The position numbers were made by a program, and so were the translations under genes. DNA of 64,000 nt. It comes from Podaxis mareebaensis. Its lineage: Eukaryota; Basidiomycota; Agaricomycetes; Agaricales; Agaricaceae. Shown here piece after piece: positions 10,871 to 23,131 of the stretch; position 1 is the first letter of the stretch; each line of letters begins with the position of its first letter. The DNA lies in the NCBI GenBank assembly GCA_018524725.1, contig JAEUWP010000373.1, positions 50,223 to 114,222 of the forward strand. The letters are read 5' to 3'. Below the pieces are notes generated by a model. It worked only from the letters and a program-made list of their open reading frames with translations, was not told where the DNA came from and searched no databases.

Positions 10871-10992
10871 AAATACATGAACTAGCTTTCTTAGAGCAGA
10901 GGCCGGCTATCAAAGCACAGGCATGCATCAGTGCTGAGATATAGGAGGGGACAATGCCTATTATATAATAGCTATGAAGTCAGGGTAATCTA

Positions 10993-12734
10993 CTATCCTA
11001 CTGAATGATGTACAAGTACCTTAAGTACAGCCTGGCAATAGACATCAATGCCATTATTATCATCATCCTTCATGACATCAAAGTCCTTCAGGATCTGCCT
11101 GGCTTGAGCTATACCAGCACGATCACTGGCCTCGAAATTGAATCCCTGTCCCAAGTGATCCTCAACAAGTCCCTCTGAATCCATCTCCTCCTCTTCACAA
11201 CCATAATAAGGATCAATGTTGGCTGGGTTGTCTCCCAGATCTGTGAGCCAATACCCTTGAGTAATTGCACGTTGTTTACTAATTTCATACAGTGCAGTTG
11301 GTGTGAGGTTGTGTTCAGTGCTCAACTTGTGGTTATTCCAGGAGTCCTTCATGGTATTCAGGCTGGCTTGGATACAGGGCTGGAAAATGATGACAATGCA
11401 TACCTGGTGGACAAGAACATCCATGTCTGGCAGGCCAATCTCTTCGAGGTGCATGAAAATTTGCCTCCAAAATTCCAGGGACCCTTGTTGGACATCACGC
11501 CAGAGTCGCTCAATGCAAACATTGTGGACTGATCTACAGGTGAATTAGTTTCAGCTATATTTTCATAAGGATAGTCATACCTTCCATGTAGATAGGCCTT
11601 GTGCTCAGCCCCCCATTTTGCAATCATTTGACTTTCTACCCCATTATTCTCCGTCCCATGATCCCCATGGACTCGACTTGGCCACCCAAATGTCACTACT
11701 GCATCCAAGAAGATCCTTTCAACAGTGGCTGCCTGCTTGTCTGTCCTGCACTCAAGGTAGATGATAAGTCATGAGTGTCCATCAACATACCCATGAACAT
11801 AGAAGCCCCAGGGATGCAGCTTCTCATTCCCATCATGGTGCCACAGTGCATTGCTTCCATGAACTTGGTACACATGACACTTGATTGCTGCTTGCCAGCT
11901 GAGTCACTGTGGTTAGCTCTATGATGTGAATAAACAAGCCAATCATACATACTATAAGAGGACACCAACAGGATTGACATGTCTGAGGCTTTCCTTGACT
12001 TGTTCCATTGGCAAAACAATGCCCCTAGACTTCAAGTGGCCATGAATGATTCTTGCACCAGAGGATGGGTTTTTGAGGGAGATGGTGGCAATAACTTCAT
12101 TGAGATGTTGATTACTTATGTCAGAGAATACAGGACAAGTTGAAGGTAGTCCTGCAGTTGCAAGTCTGTTGTACAGTGTCTGCCGGCAGACTCCCATGGC
12201 TTCTGCAACTACTTCCCAGGAAGCACCAGTGTTATGAAGCTTGATTGCATGTTGTATGTTGACAGCTGCATGAGGACAACCAGTGTGACCATTTTGGGGT
12301 TCAGTTGCTGCCTTTGGGTGACTAGGATTTGAGGCTTGGTGAATGAAATCCTCTAAGGACTGCACCAATGAATGGATAATTTCCATGAACGATGTAAACT
12401 TGGATGGAGTCAAGTGTGAATCCTTGAAAGCAATGAGGACCAAGTGTACCATGTACAGCCACCCCAAAATGTGCTCAGCAGAAAACACCTCAGCATTTGG
12501 CAGGGATTCCACCAAGAGTCATGCTTCCTTGACTACATTATGGGCCTCAGAAAAGAAGAGGTAAATGGTATTGTCATTGGGGAGGTTGCTGGCCATGAAC
12601 AAAATGATCAGAGATGCTATCAATGCAATACAGCATTCATCACTGACTAGTATCCCAAATCCATGGGGCTTGGGCATACTTGCCAAGGCGAATGAGCAAA
12701 GCAAAAGTAGATAGATTGGAGATCCTCTATCCAT
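10993..12734 (-). pseudogene. Transposon DDE integrase (rve-like core), inactivated
   Basis: Minus-strand gene with short introns. The N-terminal half is helical and ends in an HTH-like segment (VCRQTLYNRL), followed by a conserved 'SDIS.Q.L.EVI..I...NPSSG.R.I.GHL.SRGI' block. The catalytic core follows: LWHHDGNEKLHPWGF (first Asp), WPSRVHGDHGTENNGVE (second Asp) and, after a 45-base intron (about 11530-11575), GRSVHNVCIERLWRDV (catalytic Glu). A further intron precedes the C-terminal region ending at 10993. Two in-frame TGA stops interrupt it: near 12519 and at 11769-11771, where the expected DGxSR reads DGHS-stop, a CGA-to-TGA change. All three acidic residues remain, so inactivation looks recent. 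Paralogs elsewhere could still supply the enzyme in trans. Confidence 0.8.
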
Positions 12735-12883
12735 GTTTCATGCAGCTACAAAGATGCCCTGATCATATGTCTACATATTACATGACATATGGTGCTCCAT
12801 TGCTTTGAACAAATCCCTCCATTTTCCACCATGCCCAGATGGTTACAATCAGGGTGATAGACCTATTAATGTGGGCAATCAGT

Positions 12884-15800
12884 TTATGAGAACCAATCAT
12901 GTAGGACGAAATACATACAATCATGATCACAAGTGAGCTTCACCAGGGCAAGATGCCATAGCCCCAACTTCTTCCACCCGTTCACTAAAGGATAGGGTAG
13001 GTTTGATATGACAAAACAAGCAAGCTGATAAAAGTCATCATGCCACCCCCAATTCATCAGCTGACATTGGAAAGAGCTCCAGAAGGGAGTAAGACATGGG
13101 TTATAAACACGTGCATTAAGTTTTATTGGAAATTTGGCAAAACTGGCCAAGAGCTTCAGATCTCAGGGAATGGAAATTACTTTATGCTATCTACAGATGC
13201 TTGTATTCAAGCACAAAATGATCACATGGCATTTGTCATGCCACTCTGGGGTGGATACTATGCCTCTTTCAAACCTCCTTCCAACAGCATTACGATCAGT
13301 GTGATAGACCTAGAGACAAGTCAGCCTACAAAGACAGATTCAGTGAGAAAAGGGACCTTTATGAATAGCTTCCTTGCTTGCAACACAGGCTTGGTGTCCC
13401 ATCCTTGGAGTGTCGCCATCTCCTGTTCTGAGGGATGATGGAGATGTTTGACACAATAGCAGGCCATTTCACAGAATGTCATCAACTTTTCAAGCTCAGG
13501 TATAGTAACTGGAGGCCAGGGCATTTGAGTATCCCTCTTGGGTGCAGTTGATGTCTCTGCCAGAGGTGGAGGGCTGGATGACTGTGTACCAGAAGACGTG
13601 GCACTCAAGGACGTTCCTGTTGCTTCCAGAGCAGATGGTTCAGTGCCAGCCTTCTTGTGGGAACTATATTTTGCCTTCTCTTCAGCAGCTGGCCTAGAAG
13701 TTAACAAACAGAAACTGTAAAGTAGATGAAATACACACTAGGTTCATATTCATGAACCTCGTCATCAGAATCCATACCCATGCTCAGGTCCATGTTGGGA
13801 TCAAAACTGCAGTGAATGAGAATCATACACTAGCCCAGAGAGAAAATGCCACTCACCTGGGACTGCCCCCAGCTGCAGCTTCACTTGCATGAGTAGTGCA
13901 ATCCTATAATGCCTCAGCATACCTCCAATGGTCGCTGTAAGACACTCACCCTGTTAAGATTAATTTTGAAGGCCAATTCTTTGCAGAAGCATCCAACTAG
14001 GGACTTCAGCTCATAATAGTCAAGATGATCATTTGGTAAGGTGTCAAGGATAGGATATGCAATGTCTTGAAGAAAGCCATCGATGCCAAATTTACCCAGC
14101 TGGATCGATGTGTCATATATCCATTGACACTCCCAAATTGAACTACAAGAGATGAACGGACATCCTCAACCAATGCCTCATTGATGTCAATGGTCAGGAT
14201 AAACATAGGCATTTTAGCATTCTGGTGAATGATGTCATAACAAATACATGAAAAATGTCAACAAGTGTACCTTGTAGCATTTTTCGTTAGCCCAGCAAAG
14301 AGCAGAACCAAGGTTGGAGTAGCCCACTGGGTCAAACATGTGGCAAGGAACAAGTGTCCTAAAATGTTTCACGAGTTTTAGTAATGGTAATGCAAGCATG
14401 GTCTCAGTCATGTCAGTTAGATCAAGAGCCAGTGCTGTATGCTCAGCATTGAAGCTCCAAGTTGTCATAATGTAATGAAGATTGGAGAGGAAGTCAAAAA
14501 CACCCTTGAGTCTGGCATCACCAAGATAAAAGGCATTGAAAAAGGTCACATGGGAACCCTCTGACTCGGGAATGACCTTGTCAGCAAGATCAGTGAGGAA
14601 AAGCAGAGAATCACCAAGCTCCTGAATCTTTTTCTGCAAGCCAGTGAGACCTGATCACATGTCAGTTATAAACCTCATAGGAAAACCTTTGAGGTACTGT
14701 GATGCATGGTGGATCAACCCATGAAGTGGGTTATATGAAGCTGGGGCTTGCTTAGGCCACTGTGATCCATGAGCACTACAGCCAGTGCAGGAACAGGAGA
14801 TGTACCCAGCCCTGGGTCTTCAGACCAGGACAGATGTTGCATGTGAGCAAACGCAACTCAGGAATACTGGTTATGACTGGTTGGTTTTCATTAGCACTCA
14901 TCCCATTATTCTAACTTGAACACTCACATATCTGGGATCCATCAACCTTGACCAGTTCTTTGGGGGATTCTTCCAGTCAAGTCAGCATTAGCTGTTATCT
15001 TCAAAAGCCAAACTTACCCTCTGGCTCTTGTGCACTGGGATGTGATGATCTGCCATCTTCCTCCAGTTCTTCCTCTGCATCCTCTGCATTATCATTGCTG
15101 CTCAAGGTATCTCCATCAATGTCCTTGTTGTCAGGCTGAAGCTCAAGATTGCACTCTGACTCATCAAGGCAGATATATGGACCCCAACCAGGTAAGCTCT
15201 GACAAAGATTGACAGCACACCTGCGAGGGAGAGGTCAGTCAATAGCCAATCAGGTGATAAAGTACATACATCTCAATATCAGCAAAGGTAACATCAACCC
15301 AATGTTTGTAGACCTTCAGAAGCGCCAATTTCCCCCTTCCCTGACTTTTAGAGCTCATGAGATACCAACCACACATTAACTGAGGAACCATTGGAAAGGC
15401 CTTGCACAGGGCAGCATCAATGTCATAAGAGTGCATGCCTGAGTGAACATTGATGGGCACCACCAGTCCTGCATGGACATGAGCCTGGAGCCTTTATAGT
15501 GCTAGTCAGTGAGTTAGCAAGATTATAAATACAAAGATATACCTACCCTTGATGTGTAGGCTCAAGCACATTTCCACAATGTGCTGCATGAGTGTTGTGA
15601 TACAGAACGAAGAAGAAATACTTTTCAACATGCTTTTCAAGAAGAGGTGGAGGTGGTGGAGGTAGTGGCAATGGAGAGCTTGATGGGGATGACTGGTGAA
15701 TCTTGGCCTTCCCTTTCCCTTTTCCCTTCCCTTTTCCTTTAGCCTTCGCTTTTGCCTTCACTTTACCCAAGGACAGCACAGAAGTACTCTTCTGCCACTT

Positions 15801-16917
15801 AGCCATATGTGGAAAGTCAGGGTGTTGACAGTGGATCTGTTCATATGTGAGCCAGGATACGAGATATGGGGGCCAGAAAAACATACATCAGCTCCAGGAT
15901 CAAATCCCAAGTCCTCCTGCTGCTTGCACTTTTTGAGGTATTCTTTGAAGAGATCCTCGGGCTTGGGTGAAGTCTGGGTGGAATCCTCTGTAGATCCTGG
16001 GGGAACTGAGTGATCTCCAGATGTGGGAGCTTTAGATGCAGGAGGTACACCAGATACAGGGGGAGCCAGGTGATCCTCAGGCACCATGGGAACTGAATGA
16101 TATGCTTTCGAATGGCTGGAGGTGTGTAAGGCCTTAGGCCTCACAGGAAGGTGTTGAGAGTCTTAGATCATCATGCCCAAGTGCGTAAGACCAGTTATAT
16201 AGGTGCTGGCTACACAAACATAGGACGAGTTGACGAAAATAAAGACCTAAAGAGAGGAAAGCTATGAAAATGATGGCTACCTAAAAGTCCATCACAACTG
16301 TGAGAAAACCTGACCTAAGCATTCCTACAAGGTGTCTGACTCTCCAGGAGGTGGGTGGAAAGTCCCAGCAGAATGCATAGCAGGTATTGATGGGCCCAAG
16401 CCTGAAGGAGGTGCCGATGTATTGGGAGTAAAATCAGATGCAGGATGGGGGAAAGCATGAGCAAAAGGCATCCCTGCAGACTGGCCATGCACAAAACCAT
16501 GGTTACCAGTGTCAGCTGCAGGTGCACGATGTTGTCCTAAAATCTGCTAGTGAAGTCATGAGTATGATATACAAATGAGAAAGCTCTAAGTTGGCTTACC
16601 TCAGTGTACCAATGCTGGTTACTGTGACAACCACAATAGCAAAAGCTGCATAGCTGCTCGTGCATTGTAGTTACAGAATCATTTGCTTGGTCAGTGAAAA
16701 TTCCACATGAGCCAAGGTCAGGGCATTTCTGGTTTCAACAAGGACCAAAGCTGGATGGTTTCACTGGGCCCCAATAGTGCTGGTAGCCATGGCAACCACA
16801 GATACAGAGTGTACTGAGGAAATCCTCCTCACCATCATAAACAGGAGCAAAAAGGCTGCAGCTGCTCTGGAGGCATCCAGTGCTGCAACAGGTACCCAGA
16901 TCATTGACATGCATCAA
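12884..16917 (-). pseudogene. Transposon second gene: tandem CGCH zinc fingers, Pro-rich and Lys/Gly-rich regions
   Basis: Collinear minus-strand coding fragments read as one decayed multi-exon gene. From the N-terminal side (16917 downward): two tandem cysteine/histidine modules, each ending LC-x(1-3)-C-x-CGCH-x-x-QH (LCICGCHGYQH and LCSFCYCGCHSNQHW), about 50 residues apart; then a proline-rich linker (about 16530-15900) with PEDLFKEYLKKCKQQEDLG; a KAKAKGKGKGKGKGKAK basic run plus polyproline (about 15780-15640); then fragments at 15463-15239, 14639-14235, 13707-13321 and 13150-12884. Shared composition and CpG loss tie them together. The zinc modules would suit DNA or RNA binding in transposition (inference). 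Exact exons cannot be set because of decay, and whether all fragments belong to one gene is uncertain. Confidence 0.5.
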
Positions 16918-17927
16918 TGCAAATGAGATAAAGACATGGGACTAAGCAAGAGACACTAGTTGGGGACCACTATGGACATTTAAACATGTATTTATGGAAT
17001 ATATACAAAATTACCCCTCCAGATGAAAGCTGCTGAGATGGGGCAGAAACCAGACAGCAAAAAGGCTGATATCCACTAATACACATGGTGCAAATCATGC
17101 AGAAGGTAATCAATTTCAAATTTGTCCCAGGTAGATGAAAAAGTTCTAAAGGCATACAACTACCAATTGACATAGATAATCTACATGCCAGATGAACATG
17201 ACACATGGTAGTGAAAGGTTGAGGCTGGCACACTGATGTTGGAACATTGACTGATGATAGACCAAGACATCCTCAGTCTATCAGTGCATTGTGAAACATG
17301 AGATTGTCAGAGGGACCTAGTCAGATAAAGTGCAAGAGGACCTGTGAATCAGGCACTCAGCATGTGCTTGTGAGTTGGTTGTGATGGAAACCTGGTGCAG
17401 CAATGTTTGGCAGGGCATATGGGGGTGAGGGGCAATTGGCCTGGCTTGGGATGTGTGGATTGGACATGGCAGTCTCAACAAAGAGGTGTCTTGCAGGATG
17501 ATAGGTGCATGTGTGGCATGCACTAAGGAGAATTTGGAAAGAAACTAGTGATAGATCAAGGCAACCTCGATCTATCAGTGTATGTGTGGAATGAGATCCC
17601 ATCAGACAGGATCTTGCTATGTGGAGGCGCATTTGAGGACATCAGGGTAGAGGAACAAGTGATGATGACAAAGCTGCCTGACTTGTTTGACCAGATCAGC
17701 TGAACATTCTCATGGTTCCAGGCTAGGATAGACTTGATCCCAACTGATGCCATCAGTTGGAAACAAGTCATACACTATTGACCACAAACACCCACTACCA
17801 ACAATGCCTACTACCACAACACCCACTACCCTTTTCACCTTATACTGTATATCTAGGTTGTCTAGATATATATCATCTTTGTTATTGCCTTTGGTTGTCA
17901 AAAGCAATACATCCAATCCTCCCAACC

Positions 17928-20900
17928 ATGCCTCACAAAGTCTCTGTCATAAACAGCAATATCTTCTACTTGCCAAATTGTTCATGTGAGCTAGTGCCAC
18001 CATGAATGGATGAAGGCTCCAAACTGTTTGATGTGGACACATCAGTTGTGAAAGATTTCCAGAACCTGTACTGGTGGTCCACTTCAACAGAGTGGCTCAC
18101 CTTTGTCCCACTTTTGCTGGTCAATTATAGCAGGGTCCTATTTGAACCCCTAGCATATGTTACATGCAGGGTACAATCTATTCTGTCTCAAGGCTATATG
18201 ATTCCTGACCACCTGAGTGCTGTTTGGCTTGCCATTGAGGAGTCAATGACCAAAGTTATCAACCTTCTGAGCACCAAGTACCAACTGCATCATATATGAC
18301 CATTCCTTCCCTCCAGTCTGGGCTATCAAAAACTACACCATATGGAAGCTTGGGCTATAGATACTGCATACAGGGCTCATAACTGGTTCTCGATTTGGAT
18401 CAGCCTCTTATACTGGGTGGTCAAGAAGGTACTGGATCCCTACCATCAAGAAGACCTCAATCCACCAGTCTGGTATATAGAATTGGCAAAGGCACAACCC
18501 AGTCAGGTATTTCTAGACAACCTACATACTGCTCCCCTCCTTCAATGTCAATGGAACATCGATCATGTGGGTGTCTTGCTCCACTTTCCAGATGTTTACT
18601 CCTCTCAACCACCGCCAACTTGGTTTGTGGCTTTAGGGGTTCCTGTTTGGTACAGGTGGGGAGCACACAAGGCAAAGGCTGCATCAGTGATGGGGCAGCA
18701 AATGGATTACTATTGAATATAACAAATAAAAGAGATAATGTGAAGTGAAATATAAAATAGTATTACCAAAAGCCACACCCTAGCAAGTTCATGGGGGACT
18801 CTGATTCAGAAATGAAAGGGATAATAAAGTGATGCAAGATTGAAACACTTGCTAGGAAGGTAAGGATAAGAGTTGTGAAGGAGTGGGGGAACATGTATGT
18901 GCTTGGTGCTATCTTCGTTTGACATGAGGATTTCTGGGTGACTGTCACAAGGTGGTCCCAGTGATTTCCTAGTTCAAGACTGAACTAAACTGTTTGTTCT
19001 AAATTGACAAGTCTCTGACATAGTGTTACTACGATACACAAGTACCAAAGAACCAAAGGTAGCCAGAGTGATCCCTCGCTACTACTAGAAATATACCAAC
19101 TCATACTGATAAGTGCTCTGACTGGCGATATGCAGCTGCGATGTACTCCTAGTTAACCCTGCTAAGGCTAACTTCTGATTCTCAACTTATGGAAACTTCT
19201 GAGGGAACTACTGGGTCTTTGTTCTGGCTCTCACTAGTAGGTCATGTCAACCAAAGAAAACTCCTATAAATGCTTAACTATCACTCAGTGATTGTTGAAT
19301 ATTCAACAACCCTCTAAGCGAAGCTCGGCAGGAATTCCCTTGCTTCACCTCACGTCATTGAGGGGTTTTTTATATTATAAGTTGGGGAATGATTACAATC
19401 TAGTGTTACAATGTTCTGACTCAATAAAGGATTATGCGTACAAGTGGAGAGTCATATAATTTATAATCTACATTGTTCTCTGCCCAATAGGGCATTCTGA
19501 TAGGGGATGCATATGCATTTCTACTGGATGTGTGGACTGATATAGTATGTGTGGACTGATATAGTATGTGTGTATGATATTTATCAGCTTTCGCTGACCA
19601 AATCTACTGTATGTATAATACCCTTCACCATTTCTGACTCAATAGTATTATGAATCTTCATTCTCTGCGTTTCTCACTAAGCTGATTTGAATCACTGACT
19701 GTTAATGAGTCATGTGGTTTTGGCGTCTCATGAGGTCAATGAATCACTTCTACTGAGATGATGTGTTGATCCCTTAGTTAGGTAGTTCTCTCTTCTGACT
19801 TGGACTTCATCTGCTGAGGTCATAGCTGAGCTAGGTCTCTGGTACATAGTGGCAGCTAAGCATACTACTGAATGAGATAATCCCTAGTATCACTCACGCA
19901 AGAAAGGATCCTTGCGAGGTTGTTATTGATGAATAGTTCTCAATAATATAATCCTGACTTCAGTGATAACACTGAATCAACAGTGTATGGATGTGTCTAG
20001 TTGGTACAGTTTTCCCAATCTAGGTGCCTAGATTATACTACTGGGTTAACCCTCGCAAGGTGCTGAGGCTTCTTCTAGTGTGGGTTCATAGTCTGTTATT
20101 CTAGCCATAAAACTTGATTGTATTATAATCTAAGTACTGCTTTCATGACTGAAAACAGTTTAGGCCATAACATCAGATCCTGCCTTTCTGCTTCAAGCCC
20201 CTCCACTGGAAATGCTTCAATGCACTATGACGTGGCTGTCACCAGAACCATCCATTTCTCGTGAGATAGAGTCAACGCAACCATCCACTGCCAGCCATTC
20301 TTTGAAGCAAACTGCAAGGGATATCTGGGATGCATTTTTTAGGGAATGGGAAGAGGTGAATGTGAAAAAGAGGGTGAGAGAGACTCCACTTCAATGCCAC
20401 AAAAGAGAAGGGTGCAAAAGGAACCCCCCAACATCCTCAGCTCCAGTGTACATCTGGGATTGGGACTTTGGTAATCTGCCTAAGTTCGATCGGACTCTCG
20501 TGTGCAAGGCTGATCATGAGTCAACACTGGCTGGCTATAGTACTGTCCAGAAGAGATATGACTCATTCTACAATGAGTGGAATTGCTGCAATGAGTGGGG
20601 CCCTGATCCTGAGGTGGATGATATTATCATTGGAGATTCAACAGGGTTCGAGGAGGCTGGAGATAGCTGGGATACTCAGCCAAGTGCATTTGATGATGTG
20701 GTTGTGGACCATGGGCCATCTTTCATGGGACCAGCTGCTCAGGTTGTTGATGTGGAGGGATCAAGCCTGAGCAACAAGATTTTGGAAATCTTATGACATA
20801 GATTTGGTTTTGTTGCCCCACTCCCTGTGCCCACTTCAACTTCTGGGTCTATGGACATCTCTGACTGCAAATGTTTGATTGCAGTGCTCAGCTTGAGTGG

Positions 20901-21941
20901 TGTGCCCATGGATAGCCCCTCATTTGATGATCCACTTATCTGTTTGTGCTGCCAGTTTATATAGAACATCTCCTCAAAGCAGCCTCAGAGACCAGCTGAC
21001 AATTCTTGGGACCTAGCTGTATCCAATCGAGAATCTCTGTTGAATTCACAACAACTCAAAAGGATTCACTTGGTTACAGCAGGCAAAAGCACTCTCTTCA
21101 TGTTCAATTACAGCAAGCAGGCAACAGTTCCATGGAAGCTGGCTGTCTATACAGCAACAGCAGCTCTCTACATCTGCCAAATGAAGGACACAATGACAGA
21201 GCGTGAAATTGCTCTGGAGCTCGTGCAGTCAGGCATCCTGTTTCACACCCTGCAGCCATTGGACAGACTGCCCTTTATTCTATCCAAAAAACCTCTACCA
21301 GTCTCGCTGCCCATTCACTTGATAGACCACATGTTCAACAAATCTGACTATGACTATTATTGCCAACAAGCTCAGTCAATCCTGTCTGACTGATGATGTG
21401 GCTGTGCAGCCTTGCAATGAGGAGGATTTATCTGGCATATTGCAAGTGAGACAATCAGTTTGGACGAGGCGCTGAGTGGTCCTTCTGGCTGTCATATGCA
21501 AGAGGGACATACCTTCCATGTGGTGGATAGCTATGGGGTGGAATATGTAGATGATGAACTGACTGGGGAAGAGCTGGAGGTGCTCTCTGGGATGTATCTC
21601 ACATTTACAGGTAATGTTGTACTGTCATCACTTGGCTTGGTGGACATGTGGTTGCTGATGTGGTTATTTCAGGGCATGGATACCAGCAGGCTAAACATTC
21701 TTGGCTCCCTCTCGCTCATTTGTTTGAGGGGAGTGGCAAGGATCAAGGTCATTGGACTGATCAACTGCAAAAGCTTTATGATGACAGATTAGATGCGATT
21801 GCCACAAAGAAGAGCAGTTTCGATCAACCACTTCCTCCACCCAAATGGCATGAAAAGCTCCATGGATATCCTGATTGTCGAAGGGCTTCCAAGCAACTTG
21901 AGGAATGGTCCAAGGATTTTTTGGTTCAGCATATGAAATGA
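17928..21941 (+). pseudogene. Transposon third gene, unknown function, inactivated
   Basis: Plus-strand frame starting at ATG 17928 (MPHKVSVINSN), continuing through two in-frame TGA codons (18003-18005 and 18297-18299) to 18716 with MEAWAIDTAYRAHNWFSIWI and YRWGAHKAKAAS. After a 1.45 kb non-coding interruption it resumes at about 20212: a charged segment (WDAFFREWEEVN), SAPVYIWDWD, YSTVQKRYDSFYNEWNCC; then TVPWKLAVYTATAALYICQM (about 21130-21190) and a tail to 21941. To my knowledge this layout resembles a large family of repeat-associated hypothetical proteins in agaricomycete genomes with no assigned activity. It is transcribed divergently from the two minus-strand genes of the element. 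Confidence 0.55.
18725..20172. other. Non-coding interruption of the third transposon gene; possible nested insertion
   Basis: No coding frame for 1.45 kb in the middle of an otherwise continuous gene. Both edges carry ATAACA (18719-18724 and 20167-20172). The interior has a TATA-like TATAAATGC, an A/T-rich TTTTTTATATTATAAG stretch and a 19-base tandem duplication around 19528-19570. The termini do not look like an LTR or inverted repeat, so its origin stays open. Confidence 0.3.
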
Positions 21942-22111
21942 TTGCTACTGTAGACATTGTACTGTCACTATACATACACACATTTCTTGCTCAGTGGTTA
22001 TGTATTTCTCATTGACCATAATTTGAAATCACTCTTGCTCTTGGGTCCCAATCACATTCTCATTCAATGCTGGCAATCAAAAACACCGCCAAAAAGGCAG
22101 GTACCAAGCCA

Positions 22112-22345
22112 ACTGAAGTTCATGTTTACCAGCTTGCTGAAAATGGCAAGTTCATGTTTCCCAGTTTGTTCAAATGCCAAGTTCACATATTCTCGCTCAG
22201 TGAGATGCCGAGTTCATGTATTCTGGCCCAGTGAAATGCGAAGTTCATGTATTCTGGCTTGTTGAAATGCCATTCACTTATTCCAGCTTGTTGAAAAACC
22301 CAAGATCATGTTTTCTGCACCATGAGAACAACAAAGTTCATGTTT
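22112..22345 (+). repeat. Right subterminal tandem array (~30-bp units)
   Basis: About eight imperfect units, each beginning AAGTTCATGTTTTC or a close variant (e.g. AAGTTCATGTATTCTGG), spaced 30-32 bases. The core is the reverse complement of the left array core. Confidence 0.75.
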
Positions 22346-22671
22346 TTGCCACTGATGCTTCCATCTTCATTTTTGGGGTGAGCTACATTCACTCAGGTCA
22401 TTCTTCAAAGTATCTAAATCTGATCAGAAAGGCTTTCATGTAGCAACACTTGGCCATGTTCAATTTGTGGAAAGCCAAAATGACCAAGGTTGAGTTTTGT
22501 TCCCCTCAATTCAATAGAGTTTGAGTTTTGCTCTCTTCAATTTGATACAGTTTGTGTTTCTATTCACTTCAATTCTGAATATCATGCATTCTAATAATGC
22601 TCAGTCCATGGGTTCATGAATCAGGAAGGGCCTTTGGCCCTTTTTTTCGCTTAGTTCATATTTTATGACAA

Positions 22672-22699
22672 GGTTTTGATTTTTTTACAAAATAACCCT
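22672..22699 (-). repeat. Right terminal inverted repeat
   Basis: Plus-strand TTTTTTTACAAAATAACCCT; inverted match to the left terminus with CATAT immediately outside. A GGGCCTTTGGCCC palindrome followed by T7 lies about 40 bases inside. Confidence 0.7.
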
Positions 22700-23131
22700 C
22701 ATATAAACAACAACCGTCTTTCAACCAATAGGTTGCCATACTGTGCTCAAGCTGCTAAAGTACGATACTGTCGCGTTAATAAATGTAGTTTCATATTTAA
22801 AATTAAACAGAACATAAACTGCCTTAGGCTGCAAGCCACAGCCGGCAAAAGGTCTAGCATTTATAATGGTGACATACTGATAACCCTTCCCTCCACGAGC
22901 TACAACACCACGTGTCACACAAGGTACTCGCAGCGGGGACCACTGGGGCCAGCTCAACATAGGGATTATTTCGCGGGTCATGACATGACAAACTAGCACA
23001 CCATACATCATCTATTTCTTTTCGAGTATTTCTAACACAACAAGTAGCACGAGCTTTCTATCTGCTAGTCTACCACCAGACAACTATCAGAGCCCCTTCA
23101 ACGTCTTTACAAGTACAGATAATTGAGCAGT
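22700..23131. other. Right flank of transposon
   Basis: Starts with the CATAT duplication. About 22704-22740, read on the minus strand, is TGGTTGAAAGACGG, a tRNA A-box/D-arm-like sequence that could be the 5' half of the tRNA-like element split by the transposon. Nothing else seen before the next gene. Confidence 0.4.

Larger units (their letters stand above)
10367..22699. mobile_element. 12.3 kb DNA transposon with DDE (rve-like) integrase
   Basis: The ends are imperfect terminal inverted repeats: left GGCGGCTATTTTGTCAAAAA, and right, read inward on the minus strand, AGGGTTATTTTGTAAAAAAA. Both ends are flanked by CATAT (10362-10366 and 22700-22704), a probable 5-base target-site duplication, 6 with one mismatch. 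Inside each end lies a tandem array of about 30-base units built on AAGTTCATGTTTTC in inverted orientation. The interior has a minus-strand integrase, a minus-strand zinc-finger gene and a plus-strand third gene, all decayed. The DNA is strongly CpG depleted; for example 17641-18360 contains no CG. Superfamily assignment is uncertain; the integrase core resembles the rve-type integrases common in agaricomycete and animal transposons, possibly IS3EU-like. Confidence 0.75.

Noticed and set aside
10580..10928. Overlapping minus-strand open frames with repeated KIKFMF
   Set aside because: They are translations of the 30-bp tandem array at the transposon's left end, not a protein.
10622..22345. 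CRISPR-like array at the repeat clusters
   Set aside because: Units are imperfect contiguous repeats without unique spacers, and the genome is eukaryotic.
10367..22699. KDZ (Kyakuja/Dileera/Zisupton) or LTR retrotransposon identity for the element
   Set aside because: No KDZ transposase, reverse transcriptase or long terminal repeats are visible; the DDE core is of the GRSVHN rve-like type.
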